Source: Nitrososphaeraceae archaeon (GTDB taxonomy: Archaea > Thermoproteota > Nitrososphaeria > Nitrososphaerales > Nitrososphaeraceae). From it: a stretch of DNA of 6,046 nt. The stretch covers positions 1 through 6,046 of the forward strand of contig JAJNBK010000039.1 in assembly GCA_021155845.1 (NCBI GenBank), in the 5' to 3' direction. The notes beneath the pieces were generated by a model. It saw only the letters and a program-made list of their open reading frames with translations, ran no database searches and was not told the origin of the DNA. Made by a program: the position numbers and the translations under genes. Shown in pieces: positions 1 to 5,143 of the stretch. How positions within the stretch are numbered: position 1 is the stretch's first letter; every line of letters starts with the position of its first letter.

Positions 1-380
1 AATCTAATGAAATAGTAGTCTGGGTTTCACTGACGTTCTTTATACTTGTATTACTTACACCAGTCTTTAGTGTTGCTCTATTTCAGTACCAAGTCCAGCC
101 CTCAATAACATCTCTAGCTTCTCTGCAGATCGTAAATGGTATATTATTAGTACTGTTATGGATATACCTATTAAGACACAGAAATATGATGACTATAGAA
201 TTAAAAAAAAATGATAATAGATATATGTACAGTATCCTTTCGGTAATTCCATCGCTTTATGCCATCTCAATAGGAATAGCGTTTATTAACATTCAGATGG
301 CAATCATATTCCCAGTAATCATGGTTCCCACTATGACGTTGCTAGGCCAAGCATTTCATCATCATCAGAAAAATGGTTAA
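1..380 (+). CDS. C-terminal part of DUF1211/TMEM175-like membrane protein (putative K+ channel), cut by the window edge
   Basis: The frame is open from base 3 to a TAA at 378-380, so about 125 C-terminal residues are visible and the start lies outside the window. The ATG at 186 is internal to this longer frame and is not the true start. Four hydrophobic segments are visible: EIVVWVSLTFFILVLLTPVF, then one ending in LLVLLWIYLLRHRN, then YSILSVIPSLYAISIGIAF, then AIIFPVIMVPTMTLLGQAF. The tail is HHHQKNG. The order and spacing match helices 3-6 of prokaryotic TMEM175 (DUF1211) proteins, where a W-x-x-L-x-F-F...P-F segment is followed by a helix ending in L-W-x-Y-x-x-R. Family members are about 190-220 residues long, six-helix and form potassium-selective channels. 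The selectivity-determining helix 1 would be upstream and cannot be checked. Assignment is by remembered family pattern, so an unrelated multi-helix protein is possible. Confidence 0.6.
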   Translation, partial: SNEIVVWVSLTFFILVLLTPVFSVALFQYQVQPSITSLASLQIVNGILLVLLWIYLLRHRNMMTIELKKNDNRYMYSILSVIPSLYAISIGIAFINIQMAIIFPVIMVPTMTLLGQAFHHHQKNG

Positions 381-567
381 TTTAGAAATTCTAAGAATGG
401 GCATATTATATCAACTTAAATATGGATTCTCTTCTGAAGTTCTAACTTAACTTGGATCTTGGTTTGGTAGTTGATGTTCTGACAAATACTACTACCTCAC
501 ATTATAGTTAATGTTAGCCATACCACATTGACTAATGATTATCTAATTGATCTATGTCAAATTTGGT
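381..567. other. Spacer without a recognisable gene
   Basis: No open frame of useful length is seen on either strand between the channel gene and the IS6 remnant. A 13-base palindrome (TTAGAA-A-TTCTAA, 382-394) lies directly after the stop codon. It has no T-rich tail that would make it a convincing terminator. Confidence 0.5.
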
Positions 568-584
568 GGCTCTGTTAACTTAAG
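568..584 (+). repeat. Left terminal inverted repeat of the IS6-like remnant
   Basis: GGCTCTGTTAACTTAAG, 17 bases, is perfectly complementary to 824-840. The match stops at the outer edge (567 versus 841), which fixes the element boundary. It contains a GTTAAC palindrome. Confidence 0.85.
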
Positions 585-587
585 TAA

Positions 588-833
588 AAAGCTATAGCCG
601 CAGCTGCTCTATTCTTCATATTGCTTTATAGAAAAAGAAATAGAGAACATCTGTAAATGACAGAGGCTATAGTTTATACTTATACTTTTTAGGTTTATAA
701 TATATATATATATATATATAGAAATACTTCAAAAGCAATATCAAAGAGATTCATAAAAAGAAGAAATCATGTTGTAAACTGGTTTCATCTATTTGTTGAT
801 TATTATAATAGGAAGGTGATTTGCTTAAGTTAA
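588..833 (+). pseudogene. IS6-family transposase remnant, N- and C-terminal pieces in one frame
   Basis: Reading a single frame gives an alanine-rich piece ending YRKRNREHL and a stop (654-656). It continues from an ATG at 657 as MTEAIVYTYTF to a TAG at 690-692, then through the (TA)10 tract. The last piece starts near 723 as SKAISKRFIKRR, then NHVV and WFHLFVDYYNRKVICLS, and ends at a TAA at 831-833. The final piece, with a basic stretch followed by W-x-x-x-F-x-x-Y-Y-N close to the stop, looks like the extreme C-terminus of an IS6/IS240-type DDE transposase. The upstream pieces lie where the N-terminus should be but are too short to assign. The whole DDE catalytic core is missing, so the product cannot be active. 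That all pieces share one frame suggests a single internal deletion plus point stops. Confidence 0.55.
701..720. repeat. (TA)10 dinucleotide tract inside the IS6 remnant
   Basis: Ten perfect TA units preceded by TTATAA. It separates the N- and C-terminal transposase scraps and may mark the deletion junction. It is one of three tracts of nearly identical length in the window. Confidence 0.9.
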
Positions 834-840
834 CAGAGCC
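824..840 (-). repeat. Right terminal inverted repeat of the IS6-like remnant
   Basis: CTTAAGTTAACAGAGCC, 17 bases, is the exact reverse complement of 568-584. The TAA stop of the transposase remnant (831-833) lies within it. Confidence 0.85.
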
Positions 841-1061
841 GAATGAGCTGGGGATAGGAACCTAATTGAAATCCAAAAATTTTCAGATAACATAATATAT
901 GTTGTTGTTATTATTCATTCGATAATTTTAGTTTAGCTTATAGTTTATAAAGAAAAATTAAAAACCATCTTTATCTTAGAAATATTTGTATTAAACTCTT
1001 ATCAATGATATTACATTATATGTAACAGTAATAATGAGATGATCTATATCGCAAAAAGAGA

Positions 1062-1068
1062 GAGGTGA
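1062..1068 (+). promoter_or_regulatory. Shine-Dalgarno sequence deciding a TTG start
   Basis: GAGGTGA is complementary to the usual 3' end of archaeal 16S rRNA (…AUCACCUCC). It lies 11 bases before the TTG at 1080. It also contains the only upstream in-frame alternative start, the GTG at 1065, which makes that GTG more likely part of the ribosome binding site than the start codon. Confidence 0.55.
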
Positions 1069-1079
1069 ATCTAGGTCAA

Positions 1080-1226
1080 TTGAATTCATCTGAAAAAGGC
1101 CAGCAGGATAATGACGATCTTTCTAAGCAATACAAATGCAGTTCATGTGGACGGCAGTTTGATAGCTTGGGTGATATGCAGAGACATATGATGTTAGAGC
1201 ACGTACAGAAAGGAGATACACAATAG
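1080..1226 (+). CDS. Mini C2H2 zinc-finger protein (TTG start)
   Basis: The frame encodes 48 residues from TTG 1080, or 53 from the alternative GTG at 1065, and ends in TAG at 1224-1226. An in-frame stop at 1035-1037 rules out a longer form, and no ATG precedes the finger. A polar leader (NSSEKGQQDNDDLSKQ) is followed by YKCSSCGRQFDSLGDMQRHM and then MLEH. This is a canonical finger: C-x2-C-x12-H-x4-H, with aromatic and hydrophobic core positions F and M in the expected places. The tail is VQKGDTQ. Such single-finger proteins are frequent in Thaumarchaeota and are thought to bind nucleic acid or mediate protein contacts; the target here is unknown. It stands alone with its own ribosome binding site, 240 bp from the IS6 remnant. 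Because it is short and lacks an ATG it is easily missed by gene callers. The zinc site is certain from the sequence; the exact start is less so. Confidence 0.75.
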   Translation: MNSSEKGQQDNDDLSKQYKCSSCGRQFDSLGDMQRHMMLEHVQKGDTQ

Positions 1227-1310
1227 TTATTGATTTTGCAAGATATGACTCCTCAATTTTGAAGGTCTGGGCCATTGACTAGGTCAACATCTACAAACGT
1301 GTTCTGATTC

Positions 1311-1445
1311 ATGACTAGCAATTCGTATCAAGAGAGAACCAAAATGCCAAATGATATGAAAAATCTCTTCTCCAATCCTTTCGATTCAAGAGATGGATCA
1401 TTATCCCTGTATTATATGATTGATTGGATAGAAAGAAGATTATAA
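1311..1445 (+). CDS. Possible 44-residue hypothetical protein
   Basis: ATG at 1311 to TAA at 1443-1445, with an in-frame stop just upstream at 1305. The polar N-terminal half (SNSYQERTKMPNDMKNLFSN) is followed by SLSLYYMIDWIERRL, which could form an amphipathic helix. A second ATG at 1344 would give 33 residues. There is no clear Shine-Dalgarno or TATA element at the expected distance and I recognise no family. A frame of this length is not rare by chance in such AT-rich DNA, so this is a weak call. Confidence 0.22.
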   Translation: MTSNSYQERTKMPNDMKNLFSNPFDSRDGSLSLYYMIDWIERRL

Positions 1446-1700
1446 AATAATCCAAAAGATAAATTTCTTTAACTTCTGTACAAGTCAGGTCCGTTGCATT
1501 TGCAGTTCCTCATCATATGCTAAGCTGTTAATGGTCTTGATAATGGAAATAAAATTCCTATAGATAGCAGGCTATGATCAACATAAATTTCTGGCAAGAT
1601 GTATTGTGCGTTACTACTAGCTTTGTTCATATACTGGGCATGTTAAGCTTCTTTTGCAGAATTGTAATTCAAACCTTTCATTCTGGTGCAAATAAATATC

Positions 1701-1720
1701 TATATATATATATATATATA
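1701..1720 (+). promoter_or_regulatory. (TA)10 tract acting as TATA box for the 85-residue protein
   Basis: Ten TA units lie 13-33 bases before the ATG at 1734. An archaeal TATA box is centred about 26-27 bases before the transcription start, so TBP bound within this tract would start transcription at or very near the ATG, giving a leaderless mRNA. The absence of any Shine-Dalgarno motif before 1734 agrees with this. The length of the tract would allow several TBP registers. Confidence 0.5.
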
Positions 1721-1733
1721 ATATTAATTATAA

Positions 1734-1991
1734 ATGGCTAACAATTTTGGTTCATCCAATGACATATCTGGTAATATACCAAAAGTAACCTCTGATTTTC
1801 AATGCTTTGAATGTGAAGCTATCTTCACTACAGATGAAGATAGAAGAGATGATCTGGAAAAAGAGTATCATGGAGAACAAAGGGATGATACCACAGAAGA
1901 AGAAATGGAAATTGCAAGACGACAAGAGAAAGATACAGAAGAATTATCAGCATGGACTATAGGCGCTGTAATAAATGAATGGAATATCTGA
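1734..1991 (+). CDS. Zinc-finger-like small protein lacking the first histidine ligand
   Basis: 85 residues, acidic. A flexible N-terminus (1-20) precedes FQCFECEAIFTTDEDRRDDL and then EKEYHG. This matches the Thaumarchaeal C2H2 pattern (F-x-C-x2-C-x3-F-T-T-x-E-D-R-R-x-H-L-x-K-E-x-H-G) except that the first histidine position (residue 40) is Asp. C24, C27 and H46 remain. Asp can occasionally ligate zinc, so the site could be C2-D-H or may have lost metal. The C-terminal half (48-72) is rich in E, D and R (TTEEEMEIARRQEKDTEE) and probably helical, and the tail ends AWTIGAVINEWNI. The start is favoured because the (TA)10 promoter sits at leaderless distance. A role in transcription or protein interaction is inferred only from the finger family. 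The neighbouring mini finger at 1080 is intact but otherwise unlike it. Confidence 0.8.
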   Translation: MANNFGSSNDISGNIPKVTSDFQCFECEAIFTTDEDRRDDLEKEYHGEQRDDTTEEEMEIARRQEKDTEELSAWTIGAVINEWNI

Positions 1992-2437
1992 TTCATTAAT
2001 AATAGCTATGTGTATAGATATAGATGTAAATAGATATATTTAAATTTCTTTTCTATAATGTATGCATTTTTGTAATGACTATATCTAGTATCTTCTTCTT
2101 TTATACAAATATATAGATTTTCTCTAATATAATGTGCATGCTGGTAGTCAATTAATAGAAAAGATGTATTGTCAAAAAACTTCCTTACTCTAAATGGACT
2201 AATTCTTCATTTATCCTTATACTAATATATAAGACAGGAACTAACATCTATAGTTATCTGATTGTGCATAAAAGATAGTGTTGATGCAAGACATAATTTA
2301 TATATTTTCTTACCCTAATTAGGAAACAATTAGTATTCAAACGAGCTAAAAGATAGTCGTTATTGATGTTTTCTTTCCAATGCAGTCTCTTTTGGTTTAC
2401 AAGGTAAAGTAGAGTAGAGAGCATATTATATTAGAAA
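1992..2437. other. Gene-free AT-rich spacer
   Basis: No frame with a plausible start and more than about 20 codons was noticed. T-rich stretches at about 2045-2056 and 2092-2103 could end transcription of the upstream gene, as archaeal termination needs only T-runs. A 10-base palindrome CCTAATTAGG (2314-2323) lies just downstream of a TATA-like TTTATATATT (2297-2306), an arrangement like a promoter with an operator, but no gene follows it on the plus strand. Confidence 0.45.
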
Positions 2438-2536
2438 TCATGCAGGTGAATAGTATGATCTTAATATATATTTGCCATCAGTATTTGAGTTATTTTTACT
2501 TTTTTCATCATTAGATGATAGGTCCTTTTGGATCAT
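2438..2536 (-). CDS. Possible 32-residue ORF overlapping the stop of the next mini-ORF
   Basis: ATG at 2536-2534 to TGA at 2440-2438. Its ATG overlaps the TGA of the upstream ORF as ATGA, the classical arrangement for translational coupling. The peptide begins MIQKDLSSNDEKSKNNSNTD and ends GKYILRSYYSPA. It is polar, with an N/K/S bias that AT-rich DNA produces anyway. It could instead be the frameshifted end of one longer protein. No family is recognised. Confidence 0.2.
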   Translation of the reverse strand: MIQKDLSSNDEKSKNNSNTDGKYILRSYYSPA

Positions 2537-2667
2537 CTGTAATCTGCGTACAATAATTGATCTCTACTCAAATATCGATACTTAAAATTATTCTTTGTAG
2601 ATATTGTAAGTTTTTCGGCCAAGTTTGTATTATTAGGTATTTCATCTTTAGGATTAGTATTATTCAA
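2533..2667 (-). CDS. Possible 44-residue ORF with TTG start
   Basis: TTG at 2667-2665, directly preceded by an in-frame TGA, to TGA at 2535-2533. A purine-rich AAAAAGGGGGA lies 4 bases before the TTG and could serve as a ribosome binding site, though it is not the canonical GGAGG. The peptide starts with polar NNTNPKDEIPNNTNLAEKL and ends YRYLSRDQLLYADYR. It overlaps the next ORF by an ATGA. It is hypothetical and may be chance. Confidence 0.25.
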   Translation of the reverse strand: MNNTNPKDEIPNNTNLAEKLTISTKNNFKYRYLSRDQLLYADYR

Positions 2668-2776
2668 TCATTCCCCCTTTTTGTTATACTATTTAGTTTA
2701 TCAACATAATTACAAGATCAGAGATTCAATATGACTTGATAATATTTGTATTATCGCATACATATATTTCTGATCC

Positions 2777-2797
2777 ATATATATATATATATATATA
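2777..2797. repeat. (AT)10 dinucleotide tract after the secreted-protein gene
   Basis: An uninterrupted AT tract of 21 bases, 14 bases beyond the stop codon of the minus-strand secreted-protein gene. On the plus strand it could act as a TATA box firing antisense into that gene at about 2813. This is untested. Confidence 0.9.
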
Positions 2798-2811
2798 CAG
2801 CAATATTACTA

Positions 2812-3213
2812 CTACTGTATATTGACATTGCCTGTAGAAGGTGATGACGACGACGACAGATTATTGTCCCCAAATGCAGATAGCAATTCTTTCTCTGCTG
2901 CATCTATTAGCTGAAGGGCTTCATTAGTAGCATCTTCAGCTATTGCATTGCGTGCTTCTCGTAAAAGACATCTTATATCAACTGCTGTTTGAGTTGTAGA
3001 ATTAGTAGTACTGGAAGTATTATTATCTTCTCCAGTAGCATCACTAGCACAAATTACAGAGATGATATCATTAATACTCGGTCGTCCAGCAGTTTGATTG
3101 GTCATATTCTGTGCTTCAACAGTGCTAAATGAAAATGATGTGATTATATATATGGCTATTATTGCGATAATGCTGATTGCAGATCTTGATCTATTACTAT
3201 ATGGTGATGGCAT
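2812..3213 (-). CDS. Small secreted Ser/Thr/Asn-rich protein
   Basis: 133 residues. The N-terminus is a typical secretion signal: a basic region (SPYSNRSRS), a hydrophobic core at about 12-28 (AISIIAIIAIYIITSFSF), and a likely cleavage after VEA at 34. The mature part has many N-glycosylation sequons (N36-M-T, N39-Q-T, N64-N-T, N65-T-S, N71-S-T, N118-L-S). Two cysteines (C55, C82) could form a disulfide across the Ser/Thr-rich linker. A predicted helical hairpin follows (LLREARNAIAEDATNEALQL, then IDAAEKELLSAF), with a serine-rich tail. I know no precise family. Small secreted proteins of this style are common in ammonia-oxidising archaea and are usually annotated as hypothetical. It is alone on its strand, with a TATA-like box about 37 bases upstream. 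A surface or extracellular role is inferred from the signal and sequons only. Confidence 0.8.
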   Translation of the reverse strand: MPSPYSNRSRSAISIIAIIAIYIITSFSFSTVEAQNMTNQTAGRPSINDIISVICASDATGEDNNTSSTTNSTTQTAVDIRCLLREARNAIAEDATNEALQLIDAAEKELLSAFGDNNLSSSSSPSTGNVNIQ

Positions 3214-3245
3214 ATTTGATATTCAAAACATATACAATTGGTAGG

Positions 3246-3255
3246 TATTATAAGA
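3246..3255 (-). promoter_or_regulatory. TATA-like box upstream of the secreted protein
   Basis: On the minus strand this reads CTTATAATAC, centred about 37 bases before the ATG at 3213, which would give a leader of roughly 10 bases. A second candidate, CTATAAATC, lies further upstream at about 3270. No Shine-Dalgarno motif is evident. Confidence 0.35.
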
Positions 3256-3347
3256 ATATTATTATTACGATTTATAGTTCTAGAACTGAACATCTTTTGA
3301 TGATAGTTTTTGATGTGTAAAATCTGTGTCAGGTAATAGTACATCAA

Positions 3348-3720
3348 ATCAAGATTTCTTAAATAAGAATAAAGGCGACATATATAGAAGGAGGATACAT
3401 AATATACTTTGTGTACCTAAATGAAGGTTTATTAATGATATGGGAATTTGTGTTTTCCTTTGCAATTAATATTTCAACAGCAAGACTAATGCCACAAAAA
3501 TTGGGTAATTTAATCATAATAAAAGTACGCTTAAAGCTTAGAGATTAAGCAAAACTCATAAAAGACATATTACCCTGAATGTGTAGGACATCTCTTTTTC
3601 ATTGGGCTGTGATCGTTGAGCTGTGATTTGCTGGCCACATAAATCAATACCTATACGTTTTAGTACCGAGGATATATGTTGCTATTTGTAAAATATCAAT
3701 AGCTCCCACCTACTTAGTAA
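3348..3720. other. Spacer with a strong but orphan Shine-Dalgarno motif and short coding-like runs
   Basis: On the plus strand AAGGAGGAT (3388-3396) is a near-perfect ribosome binding site. The first usable in-frame start after it is the GTG at 3411, 14 bases away, opening a 45-residue frame to 3548 (listed). On the minus strand a frame of 41 codons (3556-3681, containing SSVLKRIGIDLCGQQ) lacks any start codon before its last part. It could be the remains of a gene. Nothing else is recognisable. Confidence 0.45.
3411..3548 (+). CDS. Possible 45-residue peptide behind a strong Shine-Dalgarno motif
   Basis: GTG at 3411 to TAA at 3546-3548. It begins VYLNEGLLMIWEFVFSFAIN and ends basic (IIIKVRLKLRD), so it could hold one membrane-associated helix. 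AAGGAGGAT at 3388-3396 is a good ribosome binding site but its 14-base spacing is longer than usual. An ATG at 3435 would be a further alternative. No family is recognised, and the motif may be coincidental. Confidence 0.22.
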   Translation: MYLNEGLLMIWEFVFSFAINISTARLMPQKLGNLIIIKVRLKLRD

Positions 3721-4113
3721 CTATAGAGCTTTTTTTTGCCTTGCATAACTCTCAATTTCTTTTGACAGCGACCAGCTAAGTACTATTCTTATCGCTACAA
3801 CAAATGCTAATATTATAAGTTCAGTTACTGAAGGAACTAGAATACTTTTCAAAAGGTCAGCAGCGACTAAGAAATCTAGCGATATTAAAAGGCCCCTTAG
3901 CATACGTCTTACTAACTGACCTAAATATTCTCGTTGCTTTTCTTTTTCTTCTTTATTTATAAGTGTTGAAACCATAATTTTGAACAGATTCGCCAGAGCA
4001 ATTCCGACAATTATTATTATAATGATCGTAATTATAATTTCAAGGGCAATAACTGTGTATTCAATCAGCTGCTCTAGGAAAATATGAGCTATCCCTTCAC
4101 CAGATTCTACCAT
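3721..4113 (-). CDS. DUF1622-family integral membrane protein
   Basis: 130 residues. An acidic N-terminus (MVESGEG) and a helix with LEQLIEYTVIALE lead into a very Ile-rich membrane helix at about 24-43. A charged cytoplasmic-type loop (NKEEKEKQREYLGQLVRR, 53-70) follows, then a second membrane segment (LLISLDFLVAADLLKSILVP, about 75-94) and a third (LIILAFVVAIRIVLSWSL, about 99-116), ending KEIESYARQKKAL. The L-x-F-L-x-A-A-D-x-L motif before a P, followed by A-I-R-x-x-L-x-x-x-L-x-x-E, is the signature of DUF1622 proteins, and the length is normal for that family. Its function is unknown. It is a single gene behind a good TATA box; the ATG is supported by the promoter position. The recognition is from memory of the family pattern. 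Confidence 0.8.
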   Translation of the reverse strand: MVESGEGIAHIFLEQLIEYTVIALEIIITIIIIIIVGIALANLFKIMVSTLINKEEKEKQREYLGQLVRRMLRGLLISLDFLVAADLLKSILVPSVTELIILAFVVAIRIVLSWSLSKEIESYARQKKAL

Positions 4114-4148
4114 AATTTATTACTTTCAAATATCGTGATTGGCTACCG

Positions 4149-4160
4149 TTTATATAAACT
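4149..4160 (-). promoter_or_regulatory. TATA box of the DUF1622 gene
   Basis: The symmetric TTTATATAAA is centred near 4154, 41 bases before the ATG at 4113. Transcription would start about 26 bases downstream, near 4128, leaving a leader of about 14 bases without Shine-Dalgarno motif. Confidence 0.55.
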
Positions 4161-4341
4161 ATTTTTATAATAATATTCAACTGAATCTTTCTGTGAATTT
4201 CTGCAATGTAGTAGTAAATTGTGTGGTATATATGTGATAATTGAAGAAAAATTCTGAGGTAATACGCTTCAACTAGTCATTCTACAAACACTCTATAACT
4301 TTTTACCTTCGTATTGTCTTATTGGAAGTAATACTCCATAT

Positions 4342-4521
4342 ATGTTGCCAAACAGTGAAGATGTGATTACTCTTTCTATGGAGATTAGCGGTATTCTAGC
4401 ATTTCTTATAACACATAACATGGTATTTGCTAATCTGATATATCTTGATTGTTTCACTAAGTATATGGTACCATACTCTTACAAAGCTTGTATGATAGAA
4501 TATTATGAGAAAAATCGTTGA
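4342..4521 (+). CDS. Possible 59-residue membrane peptide
   Basis: ATG at 4342 to TGA at 4519-4521. The acidic N-terminus MLPNSEDVITLSMEIS is followed by a hydrophobic stretch GILAFLITHNMVFANLIYL. The tail (DCFTKYMVPYSYKACMIEYY, then EKNR) contains two cysteines. A TATA-like CTATAACTTTT lies near 4290, about 47 bases upstream. A weak GGAAGT lies 14 bases before the ATG. It occupies the only open stretch between DUF1622 and the MFS remnant and runs opposite to both. No homologue is recognised. It is longer than most chance frames here, but not decisively. Confidence 0.3.
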   Translation: MLPNSEDVITLSMEISGILAFLITHNMVFANLIYLDCFTKYMVPYSYKACMIEYYEKNR

Positions 4522-4545
4522 TTTCTACAGAGCCGTCCAGTCGAG

Positions 4546-5050
4546 TTATCTTTTATATTCATCTCTATTCGTTTGCACTCCCATTGATAATCCTTTTCGA
4601 CTGTTAATTGCCATGAATGATATTATCATCCTTGATAACACAAGTCCAGCAAGTAAAAATATTGCATTAAATCCCGTAGCATAGGAAACAAAAGTAGTAG
4701 TTTCTCCAGAAGTTTCTTCCACCGTTGATGTTTATAGCTCTTGATTCATAAAAGACTATGGAAGTTAGTAGAAGAAAATTCAGACAATCCAAATCTACAA
4801 AAAGATTGTTTATCGGAGCTCTGTAAATCAACAATAGCAGTACATGATTTCTATATGTCAATCAAGGATCTAGATAAGCTAGTGCTACATTGAAAGAAGA
4901 ATCAGGCACAATGAGTGCTAATAGTCTAGAGAGTATACCAACTCCTACTCCTTAATACAGTCCAAGAAAAAGTATAAGATATACATCCGAGGGGAAGTTA
5001 ACAACCGTTAGAAATTAGAGCTTACCGACTATGCTCGTCAGGAGCTCCCA
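4546..5050 (-). pseudogene. Decayed C-terminal part of an MFS transporter
   Basis: On the minus strand three disrupted pieces read in order like the end of a major facilitator transporter. Nearest the 5' side is GAPDEHSR, stop, ALISNG, which fits the G-x-x-x-D-R-x-G-x-R loop plus the next helix. Then comes ILFLGLY, stop, GVGVGILSRLLALIVPDSSF, which fits the G-x-G-x-G helix and the P-(N/D)-S-S loop of 14-helix drug-efflux types. After a stop and frame change, LLTSIVFYE is followed by a clean frame from 4731 to the TAA at 4546: TSTVEETSGETTTFVSYATG, then FNAIFLLAGLVLSRMIISFM and a basic tail ending TNRDEYKR. At least three stops and one frameshift are present, so it cannot make a transporter. 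The N-terminal half is absent or unrecognisable. The family is confident, the substrate is unknown. Confidence 0.6.
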
Positions 5051-5143
5051 GCAGATATCCATCCATCTTATGTTTATGTTATCCTCTTCTATAGGCTTAT
5101 AGATATAGTAGACATGAATGAATAACTAACCTGCTTTGTAACT

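Larger units (their letters stand above)
568..840 (+). mobile_element. Internally deleted IS6-family insertion sequence (MITE-like remnant)
   Basis: The element is bounded by a perfect 17-bp inverted repeat, GGCTCTGTTAACTTAAG at 568-584 and its complement at 824-840. The outer bases GGCTCTGTT resemble the GG(T/C)(T/A)CTGTT ends of IS6-family elements. The interior carries transposase scraps (separate entry), and the transposase stop codon lies inside the right repeat, as is common in compact IS. Full IS6 elements are about 0.7-0.9 kb. This one is 273 bp, so some 500 bp including the catalytic centre are gone, and a (TA)10 tract sits at the apparent junction. The 8-bp flanks (AATTTGGT left, GAATGAGC right) do not match, so no target duplication survives. 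It cannot move by itself but could in principle be moved by a related transposase. Family assignment is an inference from the ends plus the C-terminal peptide. Confidence 0.7.
1227..1733. other. Long spacer between the two zinc-finger genes, mostly featureless
   Basis: No strong gene. The best plus-strand frame is the 44-codon ORF at 1311-1445 (listed separately). On the minus strand there are short coding-like runs without convincing starts, for example MNQNTFVDVDLVNGPDLQN (ATG near 1313, stop just upstream of 1258) and a run ending SLAYDEELQMQRT near 1490. They may be chance or gene debris. The spacer ends in the (TA)10 promoter tract. Confidence 0.5.

Noticed and set aside
3159..3347. Minus-strand 62-residue frame overlapping the start of the secreted-protein gene
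   Set aside because: Wrong phase to a gene with a clear signal peptide; its sequence has no recognisable features and it covers the promoter region.
3556..3681. Minus-strand 41-codon coding-like run after the DUF1622 gene
   Set aside because: No ATG, GTG or TTG until its last third, and a stop directly upstream; too short to identify as a remnant of any family.
4527..4535. ACAGAGCCG, identical to the outer right end of the IS6 remnant
   Set aside because: Only 9 bases match; the inner bases of the 17-bp repeat differ and no partner repeat is nearby.
4505..4683. Plus-strand 59-residue frame beginning MRKIVDFYRAV
   Set aside because: It is antisense to the best-preserved part of the MFS remnant.
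4667..4861. Minus-strand 64-residue ATG frame as an independent gene
   Set aside because: It is one phase of the decayed MFS transporter; its last part is out of frame with the clean transporter C-terminus that continues to 4546.
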